52,537 nucleotides of DNA from assembly GCA_905201895.1 (NCBI GenBank), contig CAJKPX010000013.1:1-52537 (forward strand), in the 5' to 3' direction. The translations under genes and the position numbers were made by a program. The stretch is from an uncultured Eubacteriales bacterium. GTDB lineage: Bacteria > Bacillota > Clostridia > Oscillospirales > CAG-272. Shown here piece after piece: positions 44,195 to 52,537 of the stretch (the first letter of the stretch is position 1; every line of letters begins with the position of its first letter). The notes under the pieces are model-generated. The model saw only the letters and a list, made by a program, of their open reading frames with translations, made no database searches and was not told where the DNA came from.

Positions 44195-45245
44195 AAACGG
44201 ACGTGTGTGGGACGGCGAGCGCTTTTTCTATGCAGACGTTCTCACCGATGGAGGAGCGATCGCCGAGATCGGCGAGGGGATCACCGCTCCCGCCACCTTT
44301 ACGTATGATGCAAGCGGCGCGATCGTGTCGGCGGGTTTAGTTGACGCGCACGTGCATCTTCGCGGGATTTCCTGCGAGAAATTCGGCACGCAGGCAGAAA
44401 TGAGCAGCTTTCCCTTTGGCGTCACGGCGGCGGCAGACGCCTCGGGCGAGCGGGGAGACGTGTCGAGGCTGGAGGCTATGATGCTCAAAAGCGTGGTCTT
44501 TGCAAAGGTTGAATTTTGCTCCAACCGTGCGGATTTTACCAAAACAGAGGAAACGCTGGCTCGCTTTTCGGAGCGCGCCGTGGGTATCAAGGTCTATTTT
44601 GACACCACCATGTCGGATATTCGGAATGCCGCTCCGCTACGCGAGGCATGTGACTTCGCGCATGCGAGAGGACTGCGTGTGATGGTGCATTGCGCACACG
44701 CGCCAACTCCGATGACGGAAATTCTGGATGCGCTCGGCAAGGGCGACATTCTCACGCATTCTTTTCACGGGGGAGAGAACAATGCCGCCGAGGACGGATT
44801 TGCGAGCATGCGTGCGGCACAGGCGCGCGGTGTTGTGATCGACGTTGGCTTTGCGGGGCACGTACACACCGATTTTGCGGTGCTTGGCGATGCACTTCGG
44901 AGCGGCATTACGCCCGACGTGATCTCAACCGATATCACACGCTTGAGCGCCTTTACGCGCGGCGGACGTTACGGCATGACCATGTGCATGAGTATGGCAA
45001 GGGCGCTCGGCATGCGCCAGGAGGATATTTTCAGGGCGGTTACTGCCGCACCTGCTGCGGCGCTCGGAAAGGGCAACGCATGGGGACGGCTTTCGGTTGG
45101 CGGCAGCGCCGATCTTGCCGTTTTCGATCCCGACGCCAACGAGCCGTTTGACCTGCTCGACAAGGCAGGAAACCGTCTCTCGGGGGCGCGCGGCTACCGT
45201 TGTTTGTTGACGGTTGCCGACGGAGAGGTTGTGTACAGATATTGA
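44175..45245 (+). CDS. Amidohydrolase (dihydroorotase-like)
   Basis: This 356-residue metal-dependent hydrolase has VDAHVHLRG (metal HxH near 56-58), VGIKVYFD (lysine in the carboxylated-lysine position), MVHCAHAPT, THSFHGGENN and STDITR (catalytic D), ending with the GGSADLAVFD signature. It probably opens a cyclic amide or lactone. The start at MAKILIKNG lies within the end of the previous gene. Confidence 0.87.
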   Translation: MAKILIKNGRVWDGERFFYADVLTDGGAIAEIGEGITAPATFTYDASGAIVSAGLVDAHVHLRGISCEKFGTQAEMSSFPFGVTAAADASGERGDVSRLEAMMLKSVVFAKVEFCSNRADFTKTEETLARFSERAVGIKVYFDTTMSDIRNAAPLREACDFAHARGLRVMVHCAHAPTPMTEILDALGKGDILTHSFHGGENNAAEDGFASMRAAQARGVVIDVGFAGHVHTDFAVLGDALRSGITPDVISTDITRLSAFTRGGRYGMTMCMSMARALGMRQEDIFRAVTAAPAAALGKGNAWGRLSVGGSADLAVFDPDANEPFDLLDKAGNRLSGARGYRCLLTVADGEVVYRY

Positions 45246-45280
45246 TTGACGTTAAATCGAACCGAAAGGAAAGCAAACGA

Positions 45281-46282
45281 ATGAAAGCTGTATTGGTTTT
45301 GGGCGCCACGGGTGCGATGGGGCGATATCTCGTTCCCGAGCTGACCGCGTTGGGATACGGCGTCACAGCGGTGGCACTTGACGCGACCTCACCGTTTGAG
45401 AGCGGTGTGGAATATCTCACGGGCGATGCCTTTGATCGCGCGTTTCTCGAGTCGCTTATGGAGCGGCGCTTCGACGGCATCGTCAACTTCATGGATTACG
45501 GCAAATACAGCTTTGCCGACTACATGGAGCTGTTTCTCAAAAACACGGGGCATTATATTTTTCTCTCCACCTGTCGCGTCTACGCCGACGAGGAGGTGCC
45601 CGTTCGCGAGACCTCTCCGAGGCTTCTCGACGTTTCCACCGACGAGGCTCTGCTTGCCTCGAACGATTATTGCATCCACAAGGCAAAGGACGAGGATCGC
45701 CTGGCGGCGTCCGCCTATGACAATTGGACGGTCGTGCGCCCCGCAACCACCTTTTCCACCATGCGTCTCCAGCTCGTCACGCTGGAGTTCAAGCATAGCG
45801 TCGGTCGCGCGCTGATGGGCAAAAAGGTGGTGCTTCCCATTGAGGCAAAGGATAAGCCCGCCACGCTTTCGTGGGGCGGCGACGTTGCCAAAATGATCGC
45901 TCGCATCCTCTTTCGGGAGGAGGCTCGCCGCGAGACCTACAACGTCTGCTCGGCGGAGCACCGCACCTGGAGTGAGATCGCCGAGTATTACCGCGAGCTG
46001 GTTGGGCTTGAGGCGGTTTGGGTCGACAAGGAGGACTATCTGCGTATTTTGAGTCCTGAAGGTAAGATCAACGTGCGCTGGCAGCTTGAGTATGCGCGTC
46101 TGTTCCGTCGCATCACCGATAACTCCAAGGTGCTCGCGCTCACGGGGCTGCGCCAGGAGGACATGATGCCGCTTTTCGAGGGGCTCCGTCTCGAAATTTC
46201 GCGCATTCCTTCCGATTACGTACCCGTGCAGGATGCACGCGGCGATCGGATGGACGAATATCTCCAAAAAAATCAACTGTGA
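45281..46282 (+). CDS. NAD-dependent epimerase/dehydratase
   Basis: This 333-residue extended SDR has VLGATGAMGRYL (residues 6-17), FLSTCRVYAD, then YCIHKAKDE (Y and K of the active site) and VVRPATTFS. It resembles UDP-sugar-type epimerases, but the cluster suggests a free sugar derivative. The ATG follows GAAAGGAAA; longer reading overlaps the amidohydrolase end. Confidence 0.87.
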   Translation: MKAVLVLGATGAMGRYLVPELTALGYGVTAVALDATSPFESGVEYLTGDAFDRAFLESLMERRFDGIVNFMDYGKYSFADYMELFLKNTGHYIFLSTCRVYADEEVPVRETSPRLLDVSTDEALLASNDYCIHKAKDEDRLAASAYDNWTVVRPATTFSTMRLQLVTLEFKHSVGRALMGKKVVLPIEAKDKPATLSWGGDVAKMIARILFREEARRETYNVCSAEHRTWSEIAEYYRELVGLEAVWVDKEDYLRILSPEGKINVRWQLEYARLFRRITDNSKVLALTGLRQEDMMPLFEGLRLEISRIPSDYVPVQDARGDRMDEYLQKNQL

Positions 46283-46292
46283 GGTCTGAAGT

Positions 46293-47273
46293 ATGAAAGC
46301 AATGTTAGTGGATGAAAAGAAAAATCTTGTTTGGTCGGACGTGCCCGATCCCGTGATCGGTGACGAGGACGTGTTGGTCAAAATATACGCGGCGGCACTC
46401 AACCGCGCGGACCTTTTGCAGCGTCAGGGCAAATATCCCTCTCCCGCAGGCTGCCCCGAATGGATGGGGCTTGAGATTGCAGGTGTGATCGAGCGAGTTG
46501 GCAAGGATGTGAGCTGTTGGCAGGTGGGCGACCGCGTGTGCGCGCTGCTTGGCGGTGGCGGATACGCCGAATACGTTGCGGTGAAAGAGGATATGCTCAT
46601 GCCGATCCCGCGCGGACTCTCGATGGTGGAGGCAGCGGCACTCCCCGAGGCATACGCCACGTCCTATCTCAACCTCTTTCTCGAGGGACATCTGGAGGCA
46701 GGGCAGACCGCCTTTATTCCCGCAGGGGCAAGTGGGCTTGCCTCGGTTGCGATCCCGATGGCAAAGGCATTCGGAGCACGCGTGATTACCTCGGTTCTCT
46801 CGGATGAGATTGCAGAGCGCATCAAGCCCCTCGGCGCCGATCTCGTGATCAATTCCACCACCCAATGTGTGGAGGAAATCCTCGCGGCAGAGGAGCAAAG
46901 GGGCACGCCCGTCAACGTTTCGATGGATTGCCTTTCGGGCGATACGCTCGGCAAGAGCCTGCCCTATATGGCTCGCGGCGGCTATTGGATCGTCATCTCC
47001 ACCCTTGCGGGGATCGAAACCACCGTTCAGCTGCGTCCGCTTCTGACCAAGGGGCTTCATCTGGTTGGAAGCATGCTGCGCAACCGCACGCCCGCCTTTA
47101 AGGCATATATCCTCTCCGAGCTGGTGAAAAACGTGTGGCCCAAGCTTGAGGACGGCACGATCAAGCCCTCGATCTGGCGCACGCTCCCCATCACCGAGGC
47201 AGAGGCGGCACACGCCATTCTTGAGCGCGGCGAGAACGTTGGAAAGGTTGTTCTCACGGTTTGCGGGGAATGA
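46293..47273 (+). CDS. NADPH:quinone oxidoreductase-like MDR protein
   Basis: This 326-residue protein of the zeta-crystallin/quinone reductase group has NRADLLQRQGKYPSPAGCPEWMGLEIAG, then IPAGASGLASVAIPMAK (cofactor site, near 144-160), without zinc ligands. It is the seventh and last gene of the cluster, 10 nt after the epimerase, and is followed by a terminator. Confidence 0.9.
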   Translation: MKAMLVDEKKNLVWSDVPDPVIGDEDVLVKIYAAALNRADLLQRQGKYPSPAGCPEWMGLEIAGVIERVGKDVSCWQVGDRVCALLGGGGYAEYVAVKEDMLMPIPRGLSMVEAAALPEAYATSYLNLFLEGHLEAGQTAFIPAGASGLASVAIPMAKAFGARVITSVLSDEIAERIKPLGADLVINSTTQCVEEILAAEEQRGTPVNVSMDCLSGDTLGKSLPYMARGGYWIVISTLAGIETTVQLRPLLTKGLHLVGSMLRNRTPAFKAYILSELVKNVWPKLEDGTIKPSIWRTLPITEAEAAHAILERGENVGKVVLTVCGE

Positions 47274-47287
47274 GTTGAATTTGATCG

Positions 47288-47330
47288 AAAATGCTCTCTC
47301 TTGCGGCAGGTCCGCGTGGGGGAGCATTTT
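47288..47330 (+). terminator. Terminator of the dehydrogenase cluster
   Basis: aaaatgctc (47288-47296) pairs with gagcatttt (47322-47330), with more T after the stem. Confidence 0.72.
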
Positions 47331-47353
47331 TTTGAAAAATCTATTTCAACCTC

Positions 47354-47382
47354 TTGCATCGAACGGGCAATTGTGATATAAT
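47354..47382 (+). promoter_or_regulatory. Promoter of diaminopimelate dehydrogenase gene
   Basis: TTGCAT (47354-47359), 17-bp spacer, TGA-TATAAT (47377-47382). The gene starts 80 bp downstream. Confidence 0.78.
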
Positions 47383-47461
47383 ATTTTTGGTTGTCGCAGG
47401 GGGCGAGCGTCGCCTCCCGATGGCAGTTGAAAGTCTTTCAAACGGAAAGAGGGCATGGAAT

Positions 47462-48448
47462 ATGCAGATCAGAATCGGTATTTTCGGGTACGGTAATCTC
47501 GGCAGAGGCGTGGAGAACGCAATCCGCCAGAATTCAGACCTTTCTCTCGTTGCGGTCTTTACGCGTCGCGACCCCACCACGCTTCAGATCAACACGCCGG
47601 GAGCCGTTGTTTGCGCGGCGTCCGAGGTTGAGTCCTATGTTGGTAAAATCGACGTGATGATCCTTTGCGGCGGCAGTGCCACCGATCTGCCCGAGCAGAC
47701 TCCCGCGCTTGCCAAGCTTTTCACGGTTGTGGATAGCTTTGACACGCATGCCCGCATTCCCACACATTTTGCAAGCGTTGACGCGGCTGCCAAGGATGGC
47801 GGTCACGTTGCCATGATCTCGGTTGGCTGGGACCCCGGCATGTTCTCTCTCAACCGCCTGCTCGCCTCGGCGATCCTGCCCGACGGCGAGGACTACACCT
47901 TTTGGGGGAGAGGCGTGAGCCAGGGGCATTCCGACGCGATCCGTCGCATCGACGGCGTGCTCGATGCAAAGCAGTATACCATTCCCGTTGAGGAAGCACT
48001 CGAGGCGGTCAGACGCGGAGAGGCACCGAGGCTGACCACGCGTCAGAAGCACCTGCGTGAGTGCTTTGTGGTCGCCGCACCCGACGCCGACCTCGAGCGG
48101 ATCGAGCGTGAGATCGTGCAGATGCCAAACTATTTTGCCGATTATGACACCACGGTGCATTTTATCAGCGCCGAGGAGCTGCGGCGCGATCACAGCGGAA
48201 TTCCGCACGGCGGTTTTGTGATCCGCAGCGGCAGAACGGGTCGCGAGGGAGAGAATCGCCACGTGATCGAATATAGCCTCAAGCTCGATTCCAACCCCGA
48301 GTTCACCGCATCGGTGATCATCGCCTATGCGCGTGCCGCATACCGCATGGAGCGCGACGGTGCCCGCGGCTGCAAGACCGTGCTCGACGTGCCGCCTGCA
48401 TATCTCTCCGCACGTCCCTACGAGGAGCTACTCGCCTCCTTGCTTTGA
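47462..48448 (+). CDS. ddh: meso-Diaminopimelate D-dehydrogenase
   Basis: This 328-residue enzyme makes meso-diaminopimelate from tetrahydrodipicolinate in one step for lysine and peptidoglycan. It has IGIFGYGNLGRGVE (NADP fold), VFTRRDP, CGGSATDLPEQ, SFDTHARIPTHF, ISVGWDPGMFSLNR and FWGRGVSQGHSDAIRRI, all characteristic of Ddh. The start at MQIRIGIF has AGAGGG upstream. The gene is monocistronic with its own promoter. Confidence 0.93.
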   Translation: MQIRIGIFGYGNLGRGVENAIRQNSDLSLVAVFTRRDPTTLQINTPGAVVCAASEVESYVGKIDVMILCGGSATDLPEQTPALAKLFTVVDSFDTHARIPTHFASVDAAAKDGGHVAMISVGWDPGMFSLNRLLASAILPDGEDYTFWGRGVSQGHSDAIRRIDGVLDAKQYTIPVEEALEAVRRGEAPRLTTRQKHLRECFVVAAPDADLERIEREIVQMPNYFADYDTTVHFISAEELRRDHSGIPHGGFVIRSGRTGREGENRHVIEYSLKLDSNPEFTASVIIAYARAAYRMERDGARGCKTVLDVPPAYLSARPYEELLASLL

Positions 48449-48531
48449 ATATTTGAATTTTGATCGGTGGGATAGCGCGAACGCTTGGCGGTATCCCACC
48501 ATTTTTGAAATGCTAAAAAAGGAGACACATG

Positions 48532-49317
48532 ATGCAATACACCAAACGCGACCTGCAAAAACAGCTTGAGAAAATGGGGATCACGCGGCGGGATTCCGTT
48601 CTGATCCACACCTCCTACAAGGCGGTGGGAGAGGTGGAGGGCGGACCCGACGCCTTTCTCGATGCCTTTTGCGAATATCTCGACGAGGGGCTTTTCCTTG
48701 TTCCCACGCACACATGGGGTGTTGTGAATGCGGGGCATCCGATCTATGACGTGCGAGAGACGGTTCCGAACATCGGTCTGATCCCGCGCATCGCGGCATT
48801 CCGCCCGGACGGCGTGCGCTCGCTCCATCCCACCCATTCGATGTGGGGACATGGAAAGGGGGCGGCAGAATTTCTGCGCGGTGAGGAGCATGCCGAAACG
48901 CCTGCACCCGTTGGGGGCGCGTGGTGTCGGCTCGGGGACGTTGGTGCCAAAATCCTGCTCATCGGCGTTGGTCTGAACCGCCATACCTATATTCACGCGG
49001 TGGACGAGCTTGCCGCGCTGGACGATCGTCTGCATGAGAATGCGTGGGACGTCACCGTGATCGACCGTGAGGGGAATGCCTGCACGCACCCCTATCGCAG
49101 TCACCACAACACGGGAAGTGAAAATTTCGGCAATTTCGAGCAAATGCTCACCGAGGGCGGTGCGATCACGCGCGGCAGACTCGGGAATGCCGAGGTCAGG
49201 GTGGTCGACGCGCGCCGTTGCCGTGATCTCCTGCTCGGGTTTTACGGACGCACGCGCGAAAATCTCTGTCATGAGTCTCGCCCGATCCCGCGTGCGCTGT
49301 GGGAGGACCTGATCTGA
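48532..49317 (+). CDS. AAC(3)-fold N-acetyltransferase
   Basis: This protein of about 261 residues belongs to the Antibiotic_NAT family: VLIHTSYKAVG, LFLVPTHTWG, SLHPTHSMWGHGK, PVGGAWCRLGDVGAKILLIGVGLNRHTYIHAVDE. Family members include aminoglycoside 3-N-acetyltransferases and chromosomal enzymes of unknown substrate such as YokD; resistance cannot be inferred from sequence. Two adjacent ATGs exist (48529, 48532); the second has better spacing from GGAG. Confidence 0.87.
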   Translation: MQYTKRDLQKQLEKMGITRRDSVLIHTSYKAVGEVEGGPDAFLDAFCEYLDEGLFLVPTHTWGVVNAGHPIYDVRETVPNIGLIPRIAAFRPDGVRSLHPTHSMWGHGKGAAEFLRGEEHAETPAPVGGAWCRLGDVGAKILLIGVGLNRHTYIHAVDELAALDDRLHENAWDVTVIDREGNACTHPYRSHHNTGSENFGNFEQMLTEGGAITRGRLGNAEVRVVDARRCRDLLLGFYGRTRENLCHESRPIPRALWEDLI

Positions 49318-49320
49318 AAA

Positions 49321-49358
49321 AAGGGGCTGTCTCGGGTTTACACCCAAGACAGCCCCTT
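49321..49358. terminator. Bidirectional terminator
   Basis: aaggggctgtct (49321-49332) pairs with agacagcccctt (49347-49358), between converging genes. Confidence 0.9.
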
Positions 49359-49363
49359 ATATT

Positions 49364-50620
49364 TTATCTGTTTTCCTTGCGGAAAACGGTTTTGATGATG
49401 TTGGTGAATTTCGGAGGCATGCCGTAGAGCAGAACGCCCACACGGTAGATTTTTGCCGAGAGCACGCCGATGCCGACCACCGATCCGATCAGGATCGCAA
49501 TCGAGATCACGATCTCATACCACGCCACCGTTCCCATTGCGATGCGCGTGAACATTGCCATCGAGGAGGTGAAGGGAATGAAGGAGCACACCCGCATTGC
49601 CATATTGTCGATCGTGCCGCTGCTCATGGAGAACACAACCACCATAAATGCGATGATAAAGAGAAAGGTGATCGGGAGCACCGAGGTGTTGATGTCCTCC
49701 AGCTTGGATGCCGTGGAGCCGATCGCGCCAAAGAGGAAGGCGTAGATCAAAAAGCCGAGGATGAAGAACACGATCATATAAAGAAAGAGATCAATCGGAA
49801 TATCGAAGAACATGGCGAGGATGGGGGTGGAAAGCTGCGCCTTGTTGAGATTGTAGCAAAGAAGCGCCGATCCGAACACCAGAACGAGCTGAGTCAGTCC
49901 CGCAATGCAGGAGGCGAGCACCTTTCCAAACATCATGCTCGTCGGCTTTGCGCTGGTAACGAGAATTTCCATCGCGCGCGAGCTCTTTTCGGTTGCAACG
50001 TTGGTTGCAACCATCTGCCCATAGAGCAGGATTACCATGTAGAGCGCAAAGATCATGATGTAGGTATAGAAGAAATTATCCATCTGGCTCTTGCCGAGCG
50101 CGGTGGTGCTGCCCGTGATCTGTACCGACAGAATTTGTGCCGCCTGCTCAGGGGTAAGTCCACCCTCGATCATTGCCATCACGCGGTAGACCTCGCGCAG
50201 CGTCTCCTCGGCGATCTCCGCGTTCATATCGTAGAGCGAGAGATTGTTGACGTAGTAGGTATATTCCGAAGCGCTCTGCATCACAAAGGCACATTCGGCA
50301 TCACCCGAAAGGATCTGCTCCTGCACGTGCTCGGGGGTGTCGGCAGTGAGCACCACGCGATAGGAGGGGAACGCCGCCCCGAAATAGCTGCTGACAAGCT
50401 CACCCAGCGTCGCGTCCGCTGCCTGCACAAGCATCACGGGGCGGTCGGTGTCGGAGGGGGGCTGCTCGTCTCCGTCCTCTGTGTCAAGCGATGCGATGAT
50501 GTTGGGAATAAAAGAGGCGATCACGATTGCGATCACGAGAAAGAGCGTGATACCAACGAACATCTTGTTGGTGAGGTAGCCTCGCAGCTCAAACTTGAGA
50601 ATTTTTCCAAATTGCTTCAT
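49364..50620 (-). CDS. ABC-2 type exporter permease (NatB-like)
   Basis: This 418-residue membrane protein has one N-terminal segment (about 20-45), a large outer domain (about 46-195), then a group of five segments from about 200 to 400, with EKSSRAMEILVTSAKPTSMMFGKVL, the conserved cytoplasmic loop of NatB-type permeases. Start at MKQFGKILKFE with AGGAGGTG; a longer frame runs into the ATPase gene. It pairs with the ATPase 13 nt upstream. Confidence 0.9.
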   Translation of the reverse strand: MKQFGKILKFELRGYLTNKMFVGITLFLVIAIVIASFIPNIIASLDTEDGDEQPPSDTDRPVMLVQAADATLGELVSSYFGAAFPSYRVVLTADTPEHVQEQILSGDAECAFVMQSASEYTYYVNNLSLYDMNAEIAEETLREVYRVMAMIEGGLTPEQAAQILSVQITGSTTALGKSQMDNFFYTYIMIFALYMVILLYGQMVATNVATEKSSRAMEILVTSAKPTSMMFGKVLASCIAGLTQLVLVFGSALLCYNLNKAQLSTPILAMFFDIPIDLFLYMIVFFILGFLIYAFLFGAIGSTASKLEDINTSVLPITFLFIIAFMVVVFSMSSGTIDNMAMRVCSFIPFTSSMAMFTRIAMGTVAWYEIVISIAILIGSVVGIGVLSAKIYRVGVLLYGMPPKFTNIIKTVFRKENR

Positions 50621-50633
50621 TGTCGCACCTCCT

Positions 50634-51524
50634 TTATACACGGTCGCCCGCATATTCAACGAAAATATCGTTGAGCGAGGGCTCGAACACGCGGATTGCG
50701 TCCACGTCATAATGATCGGTCAGCCGCTGCATGGTTTCGCGCTTGTCCTCGGGACGCGCCATGCGGATCAGAAGTGAGCCGTCCTCCAGAGGCGTGCAGG
50801 CGTCGCCGAAATCGGCGCGAATGCGCTCGGGTGTGGGGGAGGAAACCACCAGGCGGTTGCGCGGATAGTTGCGCTTGATGGCAGAGAGATCGCCGTTGAT
50901 CGCGGTCTCGCCTGCATTGATGATCGCAATGCTGTCGCAGAATTCCTCAATATAGCTCATCTGGTGGCTCGAGAACAGCACGATCTTACCGCGCGCGATC
51001 TGCTCCTTCACCACGTCCTTGAGCAGCATGGCGTTCACGGGGTCCAGACCCGAAAAGGGCTCGTCGAGGATCACAATGTGCGGATCGTGCGCGAGCGCGG
51101 TAATCAGTTGAATTTTTTGCTGGTTGCCCTTGGAGAGCGTGTCGAGGCGCTTGTTGCGGTATTCGGTCATGCCCAGGCGCTCGAGCCAATAGTCGATCGA
51201 CTTAACCGCGTCTCTGGCGCGCATGCCCTTGAGCTCGGCAAAATAAACGAGCTGATCGAGAATGATCTTTTTGGGGTACATGCCACGCTCCTCGGGGAGA
51301 TAGCCGATGCCGATCTTATCATAGTCGACCGGCTGCCCGTCGAGCAGCACCTCGCCGCGATCGGCTGGAAAAACGTTCATCAGAATGCGGATTGAGGTGG
51401 TCTTGCCCGCGCCGTTTCTGCCGAGCAGACCAAATGCCTTGCCGCCCTCGGCGGAGAAGCTGACCCCGCGAAGGACCTTTTTCTCGCCAAAGGATTTTTC
51501 GATATTTCGTAGCTCTAAAACCAT
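50634..51524 (-). CDS. ABC transporter ATPase (NatA-like)
   Basis: This 296-residue ATPase has Walker A GRNGAGKTT (about 35-43), LSKGNQQKIQL signature (about 129-139), Walker B VILDEPFSGLDP and switch SSHQM, with a C-terminal DUF4162-like tail. It powers the adjacent exporter. Upstream is a clear promoter at 51593-51622. Confidence 0.94.
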   Translation of the reverse strand: MVLELRNIEKSFGEKKVLRGVSFSAEGGKAFGLLGRNGAGKTTSIRILMNVFPADRGEVLLDGQPVDYDKIGIGYLPEERGMYPKKIILDQLVYFAELKGMRARDAVKSIDYWLERLGMTEYRNKRLDTLSKGNQQKIQLITALAHDPHIVILDEPFSGLDPVNAMLLKDVVKEQIARGKIVLFSSHQMSYIEEFCDSIAIINAGETAINGDLSAIKRNYPRNRLVVSSPTPERIRADFGDACTPLEDGSLLIRMARPEDKRETMQRLTDHYDVDAIRVFEPSLNDIFVEYAGDRV

Positions 51525-51592
51525 GTTTGTTGCTATTCCTTCCTATGCCATTGCGGAACGGCGTGCCTGTCCTGTGCAAATTCCGCGAGGTT

Positions 51593-51622
51593 ATTATATC
51601 ATGCCGCACAAGGGGATGTCAA
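51593..51622 (-). promoter_or_regulatory. Promoter of natAB-like operon
   Basis: Minus strand: TTGACA (51622-51617), 18-bp spacer, TATAAT (51598-51593). Confidence 0.82.
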
Positions 51623-51717
51623 GTCCTTTATGCTCCGATCAACCAAAAGATGAACGTGGGGAGATCACGCGTGCTTACAGGACGATTACAAAAAAGAAAA
51701 TTTTTTTGAAAAACCTC

Positions 51718-51771
51718 TTGACAAATTCACTCTAACGTGTTAGACTATATATGCACTCTAACGGATTAGAG
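51718..51771 (+). promoter_or_regulatory. Promoter with two BlaI-type operators
   Basis: TTGACA (51718-51723), 17-bp spacer, TAGACT (51741-51746). Two dyads, TCTAACGTGTTAGA (51731-51744, covering the spacer and -10) and CTCTAACGGATTAGAG (51756-51771), lie where a BlaI dimer pair would block transcription. Confidence 0.82.
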
Positions 51772-51788
51772 AGAAAGGAGGAGATCGG

Positions 51789-52157
51789 ATGGAAACACCG
51801 AAAATTTTTGAAAGTGAGTACCGTTTTTGCCTGATTCTTTGGGAGCATGAGCCCCTGAAAAGCAGCGAGCTCGTGAAGCTGTGTCGGGAGCAGCTCGGCT
51901 GGAAGCCGACCACCACCTACACCGTGATCAAGCGTCTTTCCGAGCGAGGCGTGCTCAAAAATGAGAACACGATCGTCTCGGCACTTGTATCAAAGGACGA
52001 GGCACAGGCGGCAGAGATCAGCGAAATGGTGGAAAAGACCTTTGAGGGCTCGCTCCCTGCCTTTATTGCAGCCTTCACCAAGCACCAAAGGATTTCAGGG
52101 GAGGAGCTTGACGCGTTGCAGGCGATGATCGACCGCTATCGAAAGGGGGAGGAGTGA
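51789..52157 (+). CDS. BlaI/MecI/CopY-family repressor
   Basis: This 122-residue winged-helix repressor has MVILWEH-like CLILWEHEPLKSSELVKLC, GWKPTTTYTVIKRLSERGVL (recognition helix and wing, about 36-55) and the usual C-terminal dimer helices. It probably represses itself and the blaR1-like gene through the two dyads upstream, and is cut or released on a cell-wall or antibiotic signal. The ATG follows AAAGGAGGAGA; the next ATG comes 1 nt after its stop. Confidence 0.93.
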   Translation: METPKIFESEYRFCLILWEHEPLKSSELVKLCREQLGWKPTTTYTVIKRLSERGVLKNENTIVSALVSKDEAQAAEISEMVEKTFEGSLPAFIAAFTKHQRISGEELDALQAMIDRYRKGEE

Positions 52158-52158
52158 G

Positions 52159-52537
52159 ATGTCGGAATTCTTCCTTCAGGTTATCAATATGAGCATTTCG
52201 GCAAGCTATATCGTGCTTGCGGTTCTGCTTCTGCGCCCCCTGCTTCGCAGGGCTCCCAAATGGATCAACGGGATTCTTTGGGGCATTGTGGCGGTTCGTT
52301 TGATCTGTCCGTTCTCGGTGGAGAGCATTTTGAGCCTGATCCCGAGCGCGGAGGTCGTGAGCCCCGATATCATGATGGATCAAACGCCCTCGATCAATTC
52401 GGGCATTCCGATCGTCAATGAGGTGGTCAATCCCATGATCGGCAGCTCGGTTGCGCTCAGCATCTCGGACATTCCCTGGGGCGGCCCGACCGGCTCGGTC
52501 ATCGTCGGCTATGTGGACGGCGAATATATCATCAATC
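52159..52537 (+). CDS. M56-family sensor peptidase BlaR1-like (N-terminus only)
   Basis: The first 126 residues are present, cut by the window edge. MSEFFLQVINMSISASYIVLAVLLLRPLL and WINGILWGIVAVRLICPFSVES are the first two membrane segments typical of BlaR1/MecR1-type M56 proteins, followed by an outer loop. The metallopeptidase and sensor domains lie beyond the window. It follows blaI by 1 nt, the usual pair. Confidence 0.88.
   Translation, partial: MSEFFLQVINMSISASYIVLAVLLLRPLLRRAPKWINGILWGIVAVRLICPFSVESILSLIPSAEVVSPDIMMDQTPSINSGIPIVNEVVNPMIGSSVALSISDIPWGGPTGSVIVGYVDGEYIIN

Noticed and set aside
48532..49317. Aminoglycoside resistance gene
   Set aside because: The fold matches AAC(3)-type enzymes, but many chromosomal members do not act on aminoglycosides; resistance cannot be claimed from sequence.

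Overview
The window looks like a chromosome segment of an anaerobic, gut-type member of the Clostridia (Bacillota). The reasons are strong AGGAGG ribosome binding sites, anaerobic NrdD/NrdG, a BlaI/BlaR1 pair with its own operators, meso-diaminopimelate dehydrogenase, and DUF6809/DUF7695-type small proteins typical of clostridial mobile DNA. Genus cannot be told from the sequence alone.

Layout. From about 0.2 to 39.5 kb is accessory, AT-richer DNA; from about 39.6 kb to the end is GC-richer DNA with ordinary metabolic and transport genes. (a) 0.2-7.2 kb: a four-gene leftward operon (two N6-adenine methyltransferase-like proteins, a HEPN-like protein, a GIY-YIG/SF2-helicase fusion) read from a near-perfect sigma-A promoter. 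That promoter lies on a ~280 bp segment bounded by 18-bp inverted repeats, next to a small tyrosine recombinase: a probable invertible ON/OFF switch. (b) 8.3 kb: the 3' half of a tRNA-Ser gene, whose 5' half appears to lie at 39.25 kb; the ~31 kb between is probably an integrated island. (c) 8.9-19.2 kb: a type I restriction-modification operon carrying an extra HEPN-like gene, a membrane protein, a GIY-YIG/RAMA/EVE nuclease and an Abi_C protein. Its specificity gene holds an (AG)18 tract and a TAEL-coding triple repeat, both expected to be phase variable. (d) 19.2-23.7 kb: small accessory enzymes, including a PARG-type macrodomain protein. (e) 23.7-28.5 kb: the probable core of the element, with an ~81 bp tandem repeat array, an array of 12-bp-stem hairpins with covarying arms, a RepA-like ATPase, AlpA-like helix-turn-helix proteins and a tyrosine integrase. 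(f) 28.5-35.6 kb: a leftward run with anaerobic ribonucleotide reductase and activase, a dTMP-kinase-like protein, a leucine-rich-repeat protein, an orphan DNA methyltransferase and an exonuclease, separated by repeated hairpin-promoter modules. (g) 36.2-38.9 kb: a three-gene unit (DUF4238 protein, coiled-coil protein, membrane protein) that could be an undescribed defence system. (h) 39.0-39.45 kb: an intact tRNA-Ser(UGA) and att-like debris.

To the right, an AraC regulator is divergent from a seven-gene dehydrogenase/amidohydrolase cluster. It is followed by ddh, an AAC(3)-fold acetyltransferase, a NatAB-like ABC exporter, and BlaI with the start of BlaR1.

The most unusual signals are the invertible promoter on a restriction-like operon, the covarying hairpin array upstream of the RepA-like gene, the doubly variable HsdS, and the split tRNA that frames the island. 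All functional statements rest on motifs recognised by eye; no database search was possible.
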